From assembly GCF_000374845.1 (NCBI RefSeq), contig NZ_KB895420.1, forward strand, positions 62,001 through 126,000: a stretch of DNA of 64,000 nucleotides, given 5' to 3'. The notes beneath the pieces were generated by a model. That model made no database searches. It had not been told where the DNA came from and saw only the letters and a program-made list of their open reading frames with translations. The position numbers and the translations under genes were made by a program. This DNA comes from Paenibacillus terrigena DSM 21567. GTDB lineage: Bacteria > Bacillota > Bacilli > Paenibacillales > Paenibacillaceae. Shown here piece after piece: positions 50,265 through 60,018 of the stretch (position 1 is the stretch's first letter; every line of letters starts with the position of its first letter).

Positions 50265-51211
50265 TACCGAACATTGAAATCGTGAAAGAAGAGATTTTAT
50301 CGAACAATTGGTATGTGCTGAAAAAAATGACCTTCAAGTATCAGAAGCGTGACGGCAGCTGGGAAACGCAAGCAAGAGAAGCGTATGACCGCGGCAACGG
50401 CGCTGCGATTCTGTTGTATAACCGGGAGAAGCAAACCGTCATTCTGACCCGGCAATTTCGGATGCCGACGTATATGAACGGCAATGAGACGGGTCTGCTT
50501 ATTGAGGCTTGTGCGGGGCTGCTGGATAAGGACTCGCCGGAGGACTGCATTCGCCGTGAAACGGAAGAGGAAACCGGCTACCGAGTATCCAACGTGCACA
50601 AGATTGGGGAGGCTTATATGTCCCCGGGATCAGTGACGGAAATACTCTATTTCTTCGTGGCAGAATATACGCCGCATATGCAGACGGGTCAGGGCGGAGG
50701 CGTAGAGAAAGAACAGGAAGAGATCGAAGTGCTGGAGCTGCCCTTCGGACAAGCCCTGAACATGGCGGAGAACGGTGAAATACGGGATGCGAAAACGATC
50801 ATGCTGCTGCAATATGCCCAGCTGAACGGGTTGCTTCATCCTGTGAGCCAACCTCAGCATATACTAATCGCGGGGCCTTATCGTTCCAATACGGGAGACG
50901 ATTCGGAGCTAATCGAGGCCAATATGCGGCTGATGAATGAAGCAGCCTTGCGCGTGTATGAGATGGGGCATCTGCCGGTTCTCGGCGAATGGTACGCCCT
51001 GCCGCTCATGGAGACGGCCGGTTCGCAACGTATCGGAGATGAGATATTCGAGCGGATGTTCCACCCATCGGCCGTTCGGCTGTTATCTCATTGCGATGCA
51101 GTTCTTAGAATAGGAGGACCGTCCAAGGGTGCCGATGAGATGGTAAGAACTGCTGAGGCCAAGGGGAAAAGGGTATACCGCGATCTCGATGAAATTCCAG
51201 TACTGGCTTAG
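50261..51211 (+). CDS. NUDIX hydrolase (NudK-like) fused to DUF4406
   Basis: 316 aa. Residues ~1-195 are a NUDIX domain of the ADP-sugar/GDP-mannose pyrophosphatase kind: [19 protein letters not shown], Nudix box [38 protein letters not shown]. Residues ~205-316 form a DUF4406/nucleoside-2-deoxyribosyltransferase-like domain ([59 protein letters not shown]). Translationally coupled (ATGA) to the MerR-methyltransferase. Together they look like a regulated nucleotide-sugar or nucleoside metabolism unit. Confidence 0.88.
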   Translation: MIPNIEIVKEEILSNNWYVLKKMTFKYQKRDGSWETQAREAYDRGNGAAILLYNREKQTVILTRQFRMPTYMNGNETGLLIEACAGLLDKDSPEDCIRRETEEETGYRVSNVHKIGEAYMSPGSVTEILYFFVAEYTPHMQTGQGGGVEKEQEEIEVLELPFGQALNMAENGEIRDAKTIMLLQYAQLNGLLHPVSQPQHILIAGPYRSNTGDDSELIEANMRLMNEAALRVYEMGHLPVLGEWYALPLMETAGSQRIGDEIFERMFHPSAVRLLSHCDAVLRIGGPSKGADEMVRTAEAKGKRVYRDLDEIPVLA

Positions 51212-51229
51212 GTAGGTGTCGCGTCAACA

Positions 51230-51274
51230 AAAGCAGCGCAAAACTGGAACAATACAGTCTTGCGCTGCTTTTAT
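51230..51274 (+). terminator. Terminator after the NUDIX gene
   Basis: 12-bp stem AAAGCAGCGCAA / TTGCGCTGCTTT, T-run on the plus strand. Confidence 0.85.
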
Positions 51275-51326
51275 CTGTTATTCATCGATCGTTTTCTGTT
51301 AATAGGGGACTTAGGTGCGTAAAATA

Positions 51327-51755
51327 TTAGGTTCTCGTTTGAACGGCTAGCCCACTAAATGAAATCGGACCAACAACATCAGCTCTGGTATTTGCGGTCT
51401 GGTTTTGTGCGGTTACTGTGTAGACATGATTACCTGATCTTACATTTCGATCGATCGCCTGAAATGTGACAGCATAGTTTTGTTCCGAAGCAGCTGATTC
51501 AATACCTTGTAGTGTATTGAAGATCTCTACGCCGTCTCGGAAGATTTTAAAGAGGATTTGTGCAATACCGGTAATCCCCTTTACACCAACAGTTGCTACT
51601 AGTTCAACTCGATTAGGTTGAGCATTCACAGCGGGTATTCTTAATCGAATGGTTGCTAGGCGAGATCTAGCCGGTGAACGTCTGATCGTAAATGAAGTTG
51701 CTAAGTTGAATCTACGACGTGGCTGGACGGCAGCTTTATCGAGAATACGTACCAA
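51327..51755 (-). CDS. Hypothetical beta-rich protein, possibly spore-surface
   Basis: 142 aa, TTG start with GAGGAG 9 bases upstream. The N-terminus is Arg-rich (VRILDKAAVQPRRRFNLA); the remainder alternates hydrophobic and polar residues as in a beta sandwich (VELVATVGVKGITGIAQILFKIFRDG, NHVYTVTAQNQT). No signal peptide and no catalytic motif. Such proteins in spore formers are sometimes exosporium or coat components; that is a guess. Isolated gene. Confidence 0.6.
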   Translation of the reverse strand: MVRILDKAAVQPRRRFNLATSFTIRRSPARSRLATIRLRIPAVNAQPNRVELVATVGVKGITGIAQILFKIFRDGVEIFNTLQGIESAASEQNYAVTFQAIDRNVRSGNHVYTVTAQNQTANTRADVVGPISFSGLAVQTRT

Positions 51756-52077
51756 AAAATCATCTCCTCTCGTTTGATATTCTCAAAGTATGTTGGACAA
51801 GAGGAGAGTGATTGGACGATTATTAAACAGTTTCGAAATAAGGCAGATACATGAGATAAATGTCTTTTTTAATCATGTTAACGATTTGCTCTTCATGTTT
51901 CATTTCTCCCATCTCTTCTGTCTCTAGCATGTACTCTATCTATGTAACAATCTCAACTTCTTACTTTGTGACATTGAAATAAATAACAGCCGAGGTTCAT
52001 TCTCCGTTCACACGCGTGTGATATGCTCTCCCAAGAAATCGAGAGATCACAAATATGCTGAATGGTGGGGACTAATC
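51756..52077. other. Intergenic region, divergent promoters presumed
   Basis: About 320 AT-rich bases between the beta-rich protein gene (-) and the serine hydrolase gene (+). ACACGCGTGTGA at 52010-52021 contains the palindrome ACACGCGTGT and may be an operator. No gene seen. Confidence 0.4.
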
Positions 52078-54003
52078 ATGTCATCGTCTATAAGGAACTT
52101 ATCGTGCAAATTGGTTTTACTGGCGTTACTGGTCGTTACGATTGGGGCGAGTTGGATGCAATCCGCTAGAGCGGAGGGAGCGGCGGCGGATCTGAACGAT
52201 ACAGCTGGGCTAACGCCTTTCATGGATGGTATCATGAAAGTGCAAATGGATAATTTCAAAATACCAGGCGCGGTCATCTCGATCGTCAAGGATGGGAAGA
52301 TCCTGTTCACGAAGGGGTATGGTTACGCCAACATCGAAAAAGGTGCGTTAGTCGATCCGGAGACCAGCCTGTTTCGGATCGCTTCGACTACGAAGCTGTT
52401 CACTTGGACGGCCGTCATGCAATTGGTTGAGCAGGGCAAGCTCGATCTTGATACAGACGTAAATACCTATTTAAAAACGGTGAAAATACCAAAAACCTAT
52501 CCGCAACCCGTTACGATGCGTCATCTGATGACCCATACTGCGGGATTTGAGGAGGGGGGGATCGGCTATCAAATTACCACGGACCCCAAGAAACTGCCGG
52601 TGTCGATCTCAGACACACTTGCCAAGCATATGCCGGCACGGGTTCGGCCACCGGGCGAAATGATGTCTTATTCCAACTATGGCACCGCGCTCGCGGGGCT
52701 CATCGTCGAGGAGGTTAGCGGCCTCTCGTACAATGACTATATCCAGAACAACATCTTCGATCCGCTCGACATGAAATATGCTACGGTTCAGGAGCCTATT
52801 CCGGCGTCATTAGAGCCTTATGCGGTGTTAGGCTATGCCAGGGAAAACGGTACATTCGTGGCCCAACCGCCTACCTTTGAGGGAGGCTTTCGTCCTGCGG
52901 GGTCTGGTGCCGTGTCAGCGATTGATATGGCCCATTTTATGATCGCACATCTTCAGGATGGACAGTATGGGGATGGGCGAATACTCAAGGCGGAAACCGC
53001 CAGATTTATGCATTCGCCGGCGTTCCAGTTTGATGAGCGTCTGCCGGCGATGGACCTGGGCTTTATTGAGCAAAGGAAGAATGGGCTGCGCATCCTTTCC
53101 CATGGAGGAGCAGACACGCTATTCACAACGGAGCTGTATCTTGTACCTGATAAGAAAATTGGCATATTTGTATCCCATAGCGGCGGGGATGGAGGGGCAG
53201 CAACGGTAGGATTATTACAAGCCTTCTTCAATCGTTACTTCCCGGTGCAAGCCATAGAGTCGCCACCAGTATCCGCCGAGCTTGAGAACACCGTGCAGAA
53301 ATACGCCGGTTCCTATCAATTCACGCGCCGTAACCACACGGATATCGATAAGTTTTTCAGCTTCTTGTCCCAGATCAACGTTACGGCTGAGGGTAACCGA
53401 TTATCCATAGGGAGCGGGGCCGAACAGCAAGTTTTCGCTCCGATCGGACCGAATTTATTTCAAGAAGTCGGAGGCTCGCATCAGATCGGATTCCGCACGG
53501 ATGCGTCGGGGAAGGTTACCCATCTGCTGCTGGATATTCTTCCTGAAATGCCGCTCGAGCCCACGCCGCTGTCCGACCAAACCACTTTCTGGTTACCCTT
53601 GCTGGGCATCTCGGCCGTGCTGTTCATTACATCATTGACGGGGTTCGCTTATCGCCGGCGTGAAATGAAGACGATGCCGACAGCGCAGAAGTGGGCAATC
53701 CGGCTGTCGGCGATTACCGCGGCATGGGCGTTAGCGACCTGTATCGCGACGTTCGTCGTGGTGTTGAACATGGATTTGCTGGATCGACTTAGCCGCATTC
53801 CGGAATCGTTACATCTCTATCTATTCATGCCGATAATCCTTGTCGGATTGACAGCAGCCATCGTGGCTTATAGCGTCATGGCATGGAAAAACAAATATTG
53901 GACGGTGCTGAAGCGCGTGCATTTCACCCTCGTGGCGATCTCGGCGGTCGTGATGAGTCTGTTCTTCTATCACTGGAATCTACTGGGATGGCAGTTCGGT
54001 TGA
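52078..54003 (+). CDS. Serine beta-lactamase-fold hydrolase with C-terminal membrane domain
   Basis: 641 aa from ATG 52078 (GGTGGGGAC upstream). Signal peptide (KLVLLALLVVTIGASWMQSARA), then a class C beta-lactamase/D-aminopeptidase fold: nucleophile SxxK in IASTTKLFTW, YxN in SYSNYGTAL, and HGG in LSHGGADTLF. The C-terminal 150 residues hold four transmembrane helices (FWLPLLGISAVLFITSLTGF, ITAAWALATCIATFVVVL and so on). Likely an extracellular peptidase or esterase anchored in the membrane, acting on D-amino-acid peptides or peptidoglycan fragments. A two-component system follows within 52 bases, suggesting shared control. Confidence 0.88.
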   Translation: MSSSIRNLSCKLVLLALLVVTIGASWMQSARAEGAAADLNDTAGLTPFMDGIMKVQMDNFKIPGAVISIVKDGKILFTKGYGYANIEKGALVDPETSLFRIASTTKLFTWTAVMQLVEQGKLDLDTDVNTYLKTVKIPKTYPQPVTMRHLMTHTAGFEEGGIGYQITTDPKKLPVSISDTLAKHMPARVRPPGEMMSYSNYGTALAGLIVEEVSGLSYNDYIQNNIFDPLDMKYATVQEPIPASLEPYAVLGYARENGTFVAQPPTFEGGFRPAGSGAVSAIDMAHFMIAHLQDGQYGDGRILKAETARFMHSPAFQFDERLPAMDLGFIEQRKNGLRILSHGGADTLFTTELYLVPDKKIGIFVSHSGGDGGAATVGLLQAFFNRYFPVQAIESPPVSAELENTVQKYAGSYQFTRRNHTDIDKFFSFLSQINVTAEGNRLSIGSGAEQQVFAPIGPNLFQEVGGSHQIGFRTDASGKVTHLLLDILPEMPLEPTPLSDQTTFWLPLLGISAVLFITSLTGFAYRRREMKTMPTAQKWAIRLSAITAAWALATCIATFVVVLNMDLLDRLSRIPESLHLYLFMPIILVGLTAAIVAYSVMAWKNKYWTVLKRVHFTLVAISAVVMSLFFYHWNLLGWQFG

Positions 54004-54054
54004 AGCAACAATCCACCCATTCGGGGGGGAATTCGATAGAGATTGGAGGCGTAC

Positions 54055-54735
54055 ATGCGCATGGCTAAAATCCTTATCGCGGATGACGATACGCATATTC
54101 GCGAGCTAATCACGTTATTTTTACGGAATGAAGGATTCGAGCTATTGGAGGCAAGGGATGGCGCGGAAGCGCTGGCGATCGTGGAAAATTCGCAAATCGA
54201 CCTGGTGATCCTGGACATTATGATGCCCCATATCGATGGCTGGGCATTGTGCACAGAGATCAGGCGCGTCGATTCGAATCTTCCAATCTTGATGGTCACG
54301 GCCAAAGGAGAAGCTGGGCATAAGGTAAAAGGATTCCAACTTGGAACGGACGATTACTTAACGAAACCGTTCAATCCGATGGAGCTTGTGATGCGAGTCA
54401 AAGCATTGCTGAAACGTTATATGATTGTCGCTTCACAGACGATACAGCTAGGCGGCATTGTGCTGAATCGCCGTAACTATCAAGTGATTCGGGGAGATGA
54501 GACGCTCAATCTGCCGTTAAAGGAGTTCGAGCTCCTGTTCAAGCTGGCTAGCCATCCAGGGCAGATCTTTACCCGGGACCAGTTGATCTTGCATATCTGG
54601 GGCAAAAATTATGATGGCGTTGATCGAACCGTCGATGTTCACATTAAACGGCTAAGGGAGAGGTTTGCTGGCGATTCGGAGCATTTCCAAATTGAAACGG
54701 CCCGCAGTCTGGGATATCGGCTAGTGATATCATGA
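54055..54735 (+). CDS. OmpR-family response regulator
   Basis: 226 aa from ATG 54055 (GGAGG 7 bases upstream). Receiver: KILIADDDTHIRELITLFL, phospho-acceptor in DLVILDIMMPHIDGW, Lys in LTKPFNPMEL. Winged helix: LPLKEFELLFKLASHPGQIFTRDQLILHIWG, VDVHIKRLRERF. Its stop overlaps the kinase start (ATGA). Probably responds to cell-envelope stress, given the upstream serine hydrolase; this is inference from context. Confidence 0.92.
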   Translation: MRMAKILIADDDTHIRELITLFLRNEGFELLEARDGAEALAIVENSQIDLVILDIMMPHIDGWALCTEIRRVDSNLPILMVTAKGEAGHKVKGFQLGTDDYLTKPFNPMELVMRVKALLKRYMIVASQTIQLGGIVLNRRNYQVIRGDETLNLPLKEFELLFKLASHPGQIFTRDQLILHIWGKNYDGVDRTVDVHIKRLRERFAGDSEHFQIETARSLGYRLVIS

Positions 54736-56084
54736 TCAAAACCTTATACGTCCGTATCATTTGCACGTTTCTGGCGGTCATTATCTTCAGCTTGCTATCC
54801 TCTTTCTTGATAGGGCTCATTCTCTTCCAGAAAGAGATCGACCATACAGGACAGAACGACATGATTGCCGTCGGAGAGGAGATGATACGTCTCTATGAAC
54901 AAACAAAACCCGATGATCAGGAGGCGTTCATGCAGCACATGGTGAAGATATCCGCTTATCCGATTCATCTGGTTGACACTTCCGGTAACGTAACGTTCTA
55001 TGGCTTGGACGATACGAGTAGCTTCGAAATCGCACCGGAAGCGGTCCGGCAGGTGCTCCAGGGACACGATTATCGTTCTCCCGGTGAGGCAGATCAAACG
55101 TTTATCGGTCTTCCTTTTTCATTCGCAGGGGAGCGGCGTGCGATGTTTATGCAGTTCTCCTCGCAGAACGAAAACCTCATCAATCGGATGATGATGATCG
55201 TATTGCTGCTCGGCCTGTTGATTGGAAGCCTATGCATCTTCATTGCGGCCAGGTATTTGGTGAAACCGATCCAGGCCTTGACGCAAGCGACCAGAAGACT
55301 TGCGAAGGGCGACTTCGACGTGGTAATACAAACGAAACGAGCGGACGAGATGGGAGCGTTAACGCAGAGCTTCAATGAAATGGCGAGCGAGCTGAAGCAA
55401 TTGGAGCAGATGAGGCAGGATTTCGTATCGAATGTCTCGCATGAAATTCAAACCCCGCTCACGTCGATTTCAGGTTTTGCAATGGCGATGAAGCATAGTC
55501 ATTTGGTCGCAGAAGGCGATCGAAGCTACTACCTCGATATTATTATCGCGGAGAGCGGGCGACTATCTAGGCTTAGCGATAATTTGTTGAAGCTCGCCTC
55601 CTTAGATTCGGAACATCATCCATTCGAGGCGACGACGTATTACATCGATGAGCAAATCAGGCAAATCGTCGTGACTTGTGAGCCGCAATGGTCGGCGAAG
55701 GGCATTCGCATCGAGTTGGAACTTGCGGACGCCGTCAACATCACGGCAGATCGGGACCAGCTAAACCAAGTATGGATGAATTTACTCGGCAACAGCATCA
55801 AGTTTACCCCTGAGGGCGGGCATATCGAAATACGCATGACCCGTGCGGAGAAAGAAGTCTTCTTCTCCATAACCGATACAGGGGTTGGAATCGCGCCGGA
55901 GCAGCTTGATTATGTGTTCGAGCGGTTCTACAAAACGGATCGATCGCGGAACCGCAGCATCGGAGGGAATGGCTTAGGACTTGCCATCGCGAAAAAAATC
56001 GTGACGCTTCATCAGGGGAACATCGAAATGAAAAGTCAGGTCGGCCAAGGTACGACCGTGGATGTTCATTTGCCTATTCGATAA
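54732..56084 (+). CDS. Membrane sensor histidine kinase
   Basis: 450 aa. Two transmembrane helices (ICTFLAVIIFSLLSSFLIGLI; MIVLLLGLLIGSLCIFIA) flank an extracytoplasmic sensor of about 130 residues. A HAMP linker (RYLVKPIQALTQATRRLAKG), HisKA with phospho-acceptor His in FVSNVSHEIQTPL, and HATPase_c (N box LLGNSIKFT, G1 DTGVGIAPEQ, G2 GGNGLGLAIAKK) follow. Cognate kinase of the regulator at 54055-54735 by coupling. Membrane-located. The ligand is unknown. Confidence 0.93.
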   Translation: MIKTLYVRIICTFLAVIIFSLLSSFLIGLILFQKEIDHTGQNDMIAVGEEMIRLYEQTKPDDQEAFMQHMVKISAYPIHLVDTSGNVTFYGLDDTSSFEIAPEAVRQVLQGHDYRSPGEADQTFIGLPFSFAGERRAMFMQFSSQNENLINRMMMIVLLLGLLIGSLCIFIAARYLVKPIQALTQATRRLAKGDFDVVIQTKRADEMGALTQSFNEMASELKQLEQMRQDFVSNVSHEIQTPLTSISGFAMAMKHSHLVAEGDRSYYLDIIIAESGRLSRLSDNLLKLASLDSEHHPFEATTYYIDEQIRQIVVTCEPQWSAKGIRIELELADAVNITADRDQLNQVWMNLLGNSIKFTPEGGHIEIRMTRAEKEVFFSITDTGVGIAPEQLDYVFERFYKTDRSRNRSIGGNGLGLAIAKKIVTLHQGNIEMKSQVGQGTTVDVHLPIR

Positions 56085-56257
56085 CATTTCGAAAATGGTA
56101 AAGGAAAATACGGTTACGATCTGCCGAATCTGTGGTAGAATAACGAAGGACAATAACCCGTACACATTCAATTGGAGAAGTAGGGAACGTATGAGAGCCC
56201 TGCTTTTTTTTCATTTGAAGATGTCAGGTACTGGATATAATAATAAGGAGAACAGGA

Positions 56258-56734
56258 ATGCCAACGATAATTGCAAAGCCATTTGATCATGAAATGCAGA
56301 GATGTCTAAGTGAAGTCACATCTGCTTATCATGCAGGGGAATTGAGCACGAAGGAGCTATCTGAATTACCGGAAGAGATTTATATCATTGAGGCGGAAGA
56401 TACGATGGTTGGGTACGGGGTCGTATGGGAATACGATAACGGGAAACAGCTTATCCAGAAAGCCGAACAAGATTATTTTAGCGCCGATGAGCGGTATTTG
56501 GAGAAGGACTTCTATATTGATATCAAGAGCAAGAAGGACTTTATCTTTATCGAAGCCTTGGATGTGCTCAAAGAATTTGAAAACAAAGGGTACGCGGCTT
56601 CCTTCATGAACTGGCTCAAAGCGAAGTATCCAAGCAAAAGAATGTACGTCTATACCCTGGATAAATCACGGAATTTCTGGTTCAAGCAAAATTTCGAGGT
56701 TCTGGGAAGCACGGCATGGATGACCTTTAATTAA
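56258..56734 (+). CDS. GNAT-family acetyltransferase-like protein
   Basis: 158 aa, AAGGAGAAC before ATG. GNAT-type elements: YIIEAEDTMVGYGVVWEY, the VLKEFENKGYAASFMNWLKA acetyl-CoA-binding helix (a degenerate Q/RxxGxG/A), and YVYTLDKSRNFWFKQNFEVLG at the end. Acceptor unknown. Single gene. Confidence 0.75.
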   Translation: MPTIIAKPFDHEMQRCLSEVTSAYHAGELSTKELSELPEEIYIIEAEDTMVGYGVVWEYDNGKQLIQKAEQDYFSADERYLEKDFYIDIKSKKDFIFIEALDVLKEFENKGYAASFMNWLKAKYPSKRMYVYTLDKSRNFWFKQNFEVLGSTAWMTFN

Positions 56735-56773
56735 GGCATTCTGTGAGATTAAATTTAATCGAGGAGTGATCGT

Positions 56774-57079
56774 CTGAGAAAGCATAAGCCTATGTCGTTT
56801 GACGACCTGTTGAAAGAATTACAAGGACAAAAGTCGGTAGAAGAAGAGCAGAAGGAGGCGTCGCTTGAAGCATTGTTCAATGACGTTTTCATGAACGAAC
56901 ATACCCGTTGCGAGAGCTTTGGGGAGTTTCTTGCGAAAGGGAACTTTCAAGTAAGTACGCGGGAAGATATCGATAACCTGCCTGAAGAGCTGTTCGATCG
57001 GCATGTTGCTAGGGAGACGGATTTCCCGAATTGGACGTCCATGCTGAATACAGCGACTTCGGCGCATCGCGGCAATTAG
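56774..57079 (+). CDS. Small acidic conserved-hypothetical protein, possible CTG start
   Basis: 95 aa from ATG 56792, or 101 aa from CTG 56774. GAGGAG stands 7 bases before the CTG but about 25 bases before the ATG, so the ribosome binding site points to the CTG. Extended N-terminus: MRKHKPMSFDDLLKEL. Acidic, soluble, with EASLEALFNDVFM and LPEELFDRHVARETDFPNW. No family or function recognised. Confidence 0.6.
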   Translation: MRKHKPMSFDDLLKELQGQKSVEEEQKEASLEALFNDVFMNEHTRCESFGEFLAKGNFQVSTREDIDNLPEELFDRHVARETDFPNWTSMLNTATSAHRGN

Positions 57080-57088
57080 GATAAGGTC

Positions 57089-57117
57089 AGCCAGATATTT
57101 CTGGTTGGCTTTTTTCG
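57089..57117 (+). terminator. Terminator after the small acidic protein gene
   Basis: AGCCAGA ... TCTGGTTGGCT stem with one bulge, then T6. A second weaker hairpin, GCACCT/AGGTGT with T7, lies at 57148-57172. Confidence 0.6.
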
Positions 57118-57343
57118 TTATCATCGTTCATCTAGGTCTAACGTAGGGCACCTTCCGCAGGTGTCTTTTTTTCATTCGCTAAAATTCATCATAAAAATAC
57201 AGCATTCGACGGTAATCCAAAATTTTCACTTAGTTCTGATAGCCGATGGTGAGAATAACGACTTGTATGGCACAGTAATACCAAGTCACATTTGAAACCG
57301 CATTCATAAATCTAGAATTTCATCCAAATCGGGAGGGAAATGA

Positions 57344-59974
57344 ATGAAACAAAACAGACAAGGGATTGCCGCAGCAGTTGCACTACTAATGGTACTGTTA
57401 TGGCTGCCGACAGCCGAGGCCGCCAAAGACCAGCCGGAATTGCGAAATCTCGCAGCAGGCACCGGGTATACGTGGTCGGAGCAGCCGGAGCCGAGCTATG
57501 GGGATGCTGGCAATAAATTAACGGACGGGAAGTACGGTACGACGGTCTTCACGGATCCGGCATGGGCAGGACATCTACGTAAGTCAACGCGAAGCGTCGT
57601 ATTTGACCTCGGGGAGAAGAAATCGATTGCACGAATTAGTGCGAATTTCCTGCAAGATTCATCGGTCGGTATCGCCTACCCGAATACGGTGTCCATGTAC
57701 GCGTCGAATGACGGCATACAGTGGGGCAACCTGGCACATATTCCGAGCCGAGAAGTCAGATGGGCCGATGTTCCGGCGAGCACCCAAGATTATGTCTGGG
57801 ATGGCAGCAAGGATGGTTTGGCCAAGCATCATCCGAACGCCACGATGGCTTATGCCCAGTATGTGAAGGTTACGTTTACGACCGATGTGTTTGTGTTCGT
57901 GGATGAGATCGAGATCTGGGGGATGGACGGCAAAATGAACAAAGCCAAGCAGGTATCTGCGGACCGGCTTGCATTTCAAGAACCAGGGAAAGCAACTGGC
58001 GGCATGCGCAATCTCGTACTGCTGAATAACGGGAACGGTCCGGGCGGTTCCGGCAGCTGGACGAAGGATACCCTGATGCCGTATATCAGCTATGTGAATA
58101 AACAAGGCGAACCGCAGGATTGGTTGTTCGACGGGGTACTGTTCCACAGCGTTCAGTCGCCGAGCGGGAAGGATTTCACGAAGGGCACCGCTACCCTTAG
58201 CGATTGGATAGGGTATCTGGACAAGATGTTCGCGGATCAAGGGGATCTGCAGCAGTTGAACGAAGCGGTGACCGAAGCGGGTACGAAGCTCGGTGAACGA
58301 GGCCATAAGGAGAATGTCGTGTTGATGATACCAAATCCGGGCGATACATTAACGGATTTCGGCGATGTGGATGGCGATGGCGTGACGGAGAATTTCAACT
58401 CCGCTGCAATTGGCGCGGAAGCAGCTTACAGGAACAAGCAAAAGGCGGTCACCTGGTGGATTCAGCAGATCAAGCAACGGTGGAAAGAGGAGAAATATTC
58501 GAAATTAAAGCTGAACGGCATCTATTGGACCGGCAAAAGCATCAGCACCTCCGATTTACTGGAACCGAATCTGATTCAAGCGACGAGCAAGCAAGCGCAT
58601 AAGAAGGATCTGAACTTCTACTGGATGCCGAGCTTCCAAGGCAACCGGAATTACGATGGGGAGGCGCTTGGCTTCGATGCAGCGCTGCTAGATTCGGGTG
58701 CATACAACGCTTCATCGGTGACACAGCGCTTGGAAGATGCTTCAGGTCTAGCGAAGCAGTATCAGATGGGGCTTGAGCTGGCGTTCGATGAGCAGATCAA
58801 CACCGACACCGATCGACGTGAGCGGTATATCGATACACTGAACGGCGGTATCGACTATGGCTATATGGATAACGCTTTTAAGGCCTATGATCAAGGCAAG
58901 GCTACATTACTCAGCAGCGCCAAGAGCTCGGACCCGATGGCACGGCAGAATTATGATCTTATGTATCAATTCGTGACAGGGACGTATGCGAAGCCAAGGC
59001 CTTGCATGAAGAATCCTGAAGGTCCAGTGGCGCCTAATGCGGCACAATATGTCGTGAAGTGCGGCACTGAAATTACGATTTCTCACAAATACAATGATCA
59101 GAACGATATGTGGATCGTATTCGACCGGTTCGGCGCGAACAAGCTGGAGGGCCTCAAGGAATGGAGGCTCGCACAAAATTCGGGAGCGAGCGTCAATCCC
59201 GACATGTCGCAACCATCGACGCTTCTCCAGGCGGATGTATCGGACTGGATCGGGCCTTACGTCGTGAGAGCGAATGCGAACGGCAATGGCAATCCGTGGG
59301 ATTTCACGGGAGGCAATCACAATTATGATGGCGGTAGCGCCAGCTCGCATACGGGTACGACGGAATCGTTCCGCGTGTGGGCAGACGGCGTGGAAGTCCA
59401 GGACGGCAGCGTGACGGCGAGCGTCTACACGAAGATCGAAGTGGTTAATCTGATCCAAGCCTATAACACGAAGGTGGCGGATGGCTCCGGAAGACCTGTA
59501 CTGCGGGAAACCGTCACGTATGAAATTTCGAACGGTCATGTGCAGGTCCATAACGAGATCGAAGCGCTGGAAGACATCACGTTCGACACGTATTACGGAC
59601 TTCAGTCGGTGAATGGCGCATGGAATGATACGGTTCGCTACTTCGCAGGCGAGCAGGAGGTCGCTTCCAGCCCAGCAGGCATGTATAGCGATTCGGGCAC
59701 CAAAGCCGTGAATCCGAACGTAGACAGCTACTTGCTCAGCTCCGCCGATCAGGGCGGATTCAAACACATGCTGCGCGTAAGGCTCGATCGGCAGTATGGT
59801 CTAGGCGAGTTAGCGAACCTCGCGGACCATATGCCTGTCATCTTCACACAAGAATACGGCAAAACCTATTTCTTGCAGATCAAAGGAACGACACCGGGGC
59901 TTAAGCAAGGGGAGAAGTTCACATGGCGAGGCAGCTATGACTTCTATGCCGAGAATCTCTCTGCGTTACAATAA
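57344..59974 (+). CDS. Secreted DUF4855 family protein, putative glycoside hydrolase
   Basis: 876 aa, GGGAGGG before ATG. Signal peptide (AAVALLMVLLWLPTAEAA). Residues ~35-195 form a discoidin/F5-8-like carbohydrate-binding domain (KLTDGKYGTTVFTDPAW, VSMYASNDGIQWGNL, YVKVTFTTDVFVFVDEIEIWG). Residues ~215-540 match DUF4855 (MPYISYVNKQGEPQDWLFDGVLFHSVQ, LKLNGIYWTGKSI, FYWMPSFQGNRN, LELAFDEQI, RYIDTLNGGIDYGYMDNAFKAY), a TIM-barrel glycosidase-like family. The C-terminal third is another beta domain. It probably acts on an extracellular polysaccharide. A terminator follows. Confidence 0.85.
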   Translation: MKQNRQGIAAAVALLMVLLWLPTAEAAKDQPELRNLAAGTGYTWSEQPEPSYGDAGNKLTDGKYGTTVFTDPAWAGHLRKSTRSVVFDLGEKKSIARISANFLQDSSVGIAYPNTVSMYASNDGIQWGNLAHIPSREVRWADVPASTQDYVWDGSKDGLAKHHPNATMAYAQYVKVTFTTDVFVFVDEIEIWGMDGKMNKAKQVSADRLAFQEPGKATGGMRNLVLLNNGNGPGGSGSWTKDTLMPYISYVNKQGEPQDWLFDGVLFHSVQSPSGKDFTKGTATLSDWIGYLDKMFADQGDLQQLNEAVTEAGTKLGERGHKENVVLMIPNPGDTLTDFGDVDGDGVTENFNSAAIGAEAAYRNKQKAVTWWIQQIKQRWKEEKYSKLKLNGIYWTGKSISTSDLLEPNLIQATSKQAHKKDLNFYWMPSFQGNRNYDGEALGFDAALLDSGAYNASSVTQRLEDASGLAKQYQMGLELAFDEQINTDTDRRERYIDTLNGGIDYGYMDNAFKAYDQGKATLLSSAKSSDPMARQNYDLMYQFVTGTYAKPRPCMKNPEGPVAPNAAQYVVKCGTEITISHKYNDQNDMWIVFDRFGANKLEGLKEWRLAQNSGASVNPDMSQPSTLLQADVSDWIGPYVVRANANGNGNPWDFTGGNHNYDGGSASSHTGTTESFRVWADGVEVQDGSVTASVYTKIEVVNLIQAYNTKVADGSGRPVLRETVTYEISNGHVQVHNEIEALEDITFDTYYGLQSVNGAWNDTVRYFAGEQEVASSPAGMYSDSGTKAVNPNVDSYLLSSADQGGFKHMLRVRLDRQYGLGELANLADHMPVIFTQEYGKTYFLQIKGTTPGLKQGEKFTWRGSYDFYAENLSALQ

Positions 59975-59977
59975 TAC

Positions 59978-60013
59978 GAAGCGCACGGCTCATGAGGAGC
60001 CGTGCGCTTTTTC
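59978..60013. terminator. Bidirectional terminator
   Basis: AAGCGCACGGCTC / GAGCCGTGCGCTT stem with T-run, between the convergent DUF4855 and acyltransferase genes. Confidence 0.85.
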
Positions 60014-60018
60014 ATGTC

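Noticed and set aside
59110-59767. Long antisense ORFs inside the DUF4855 gene (up to 286 aa)
   Set aside because: They mirror GC-rich coding sequence on the other strand and have no ribosome binding sites or family motifs.
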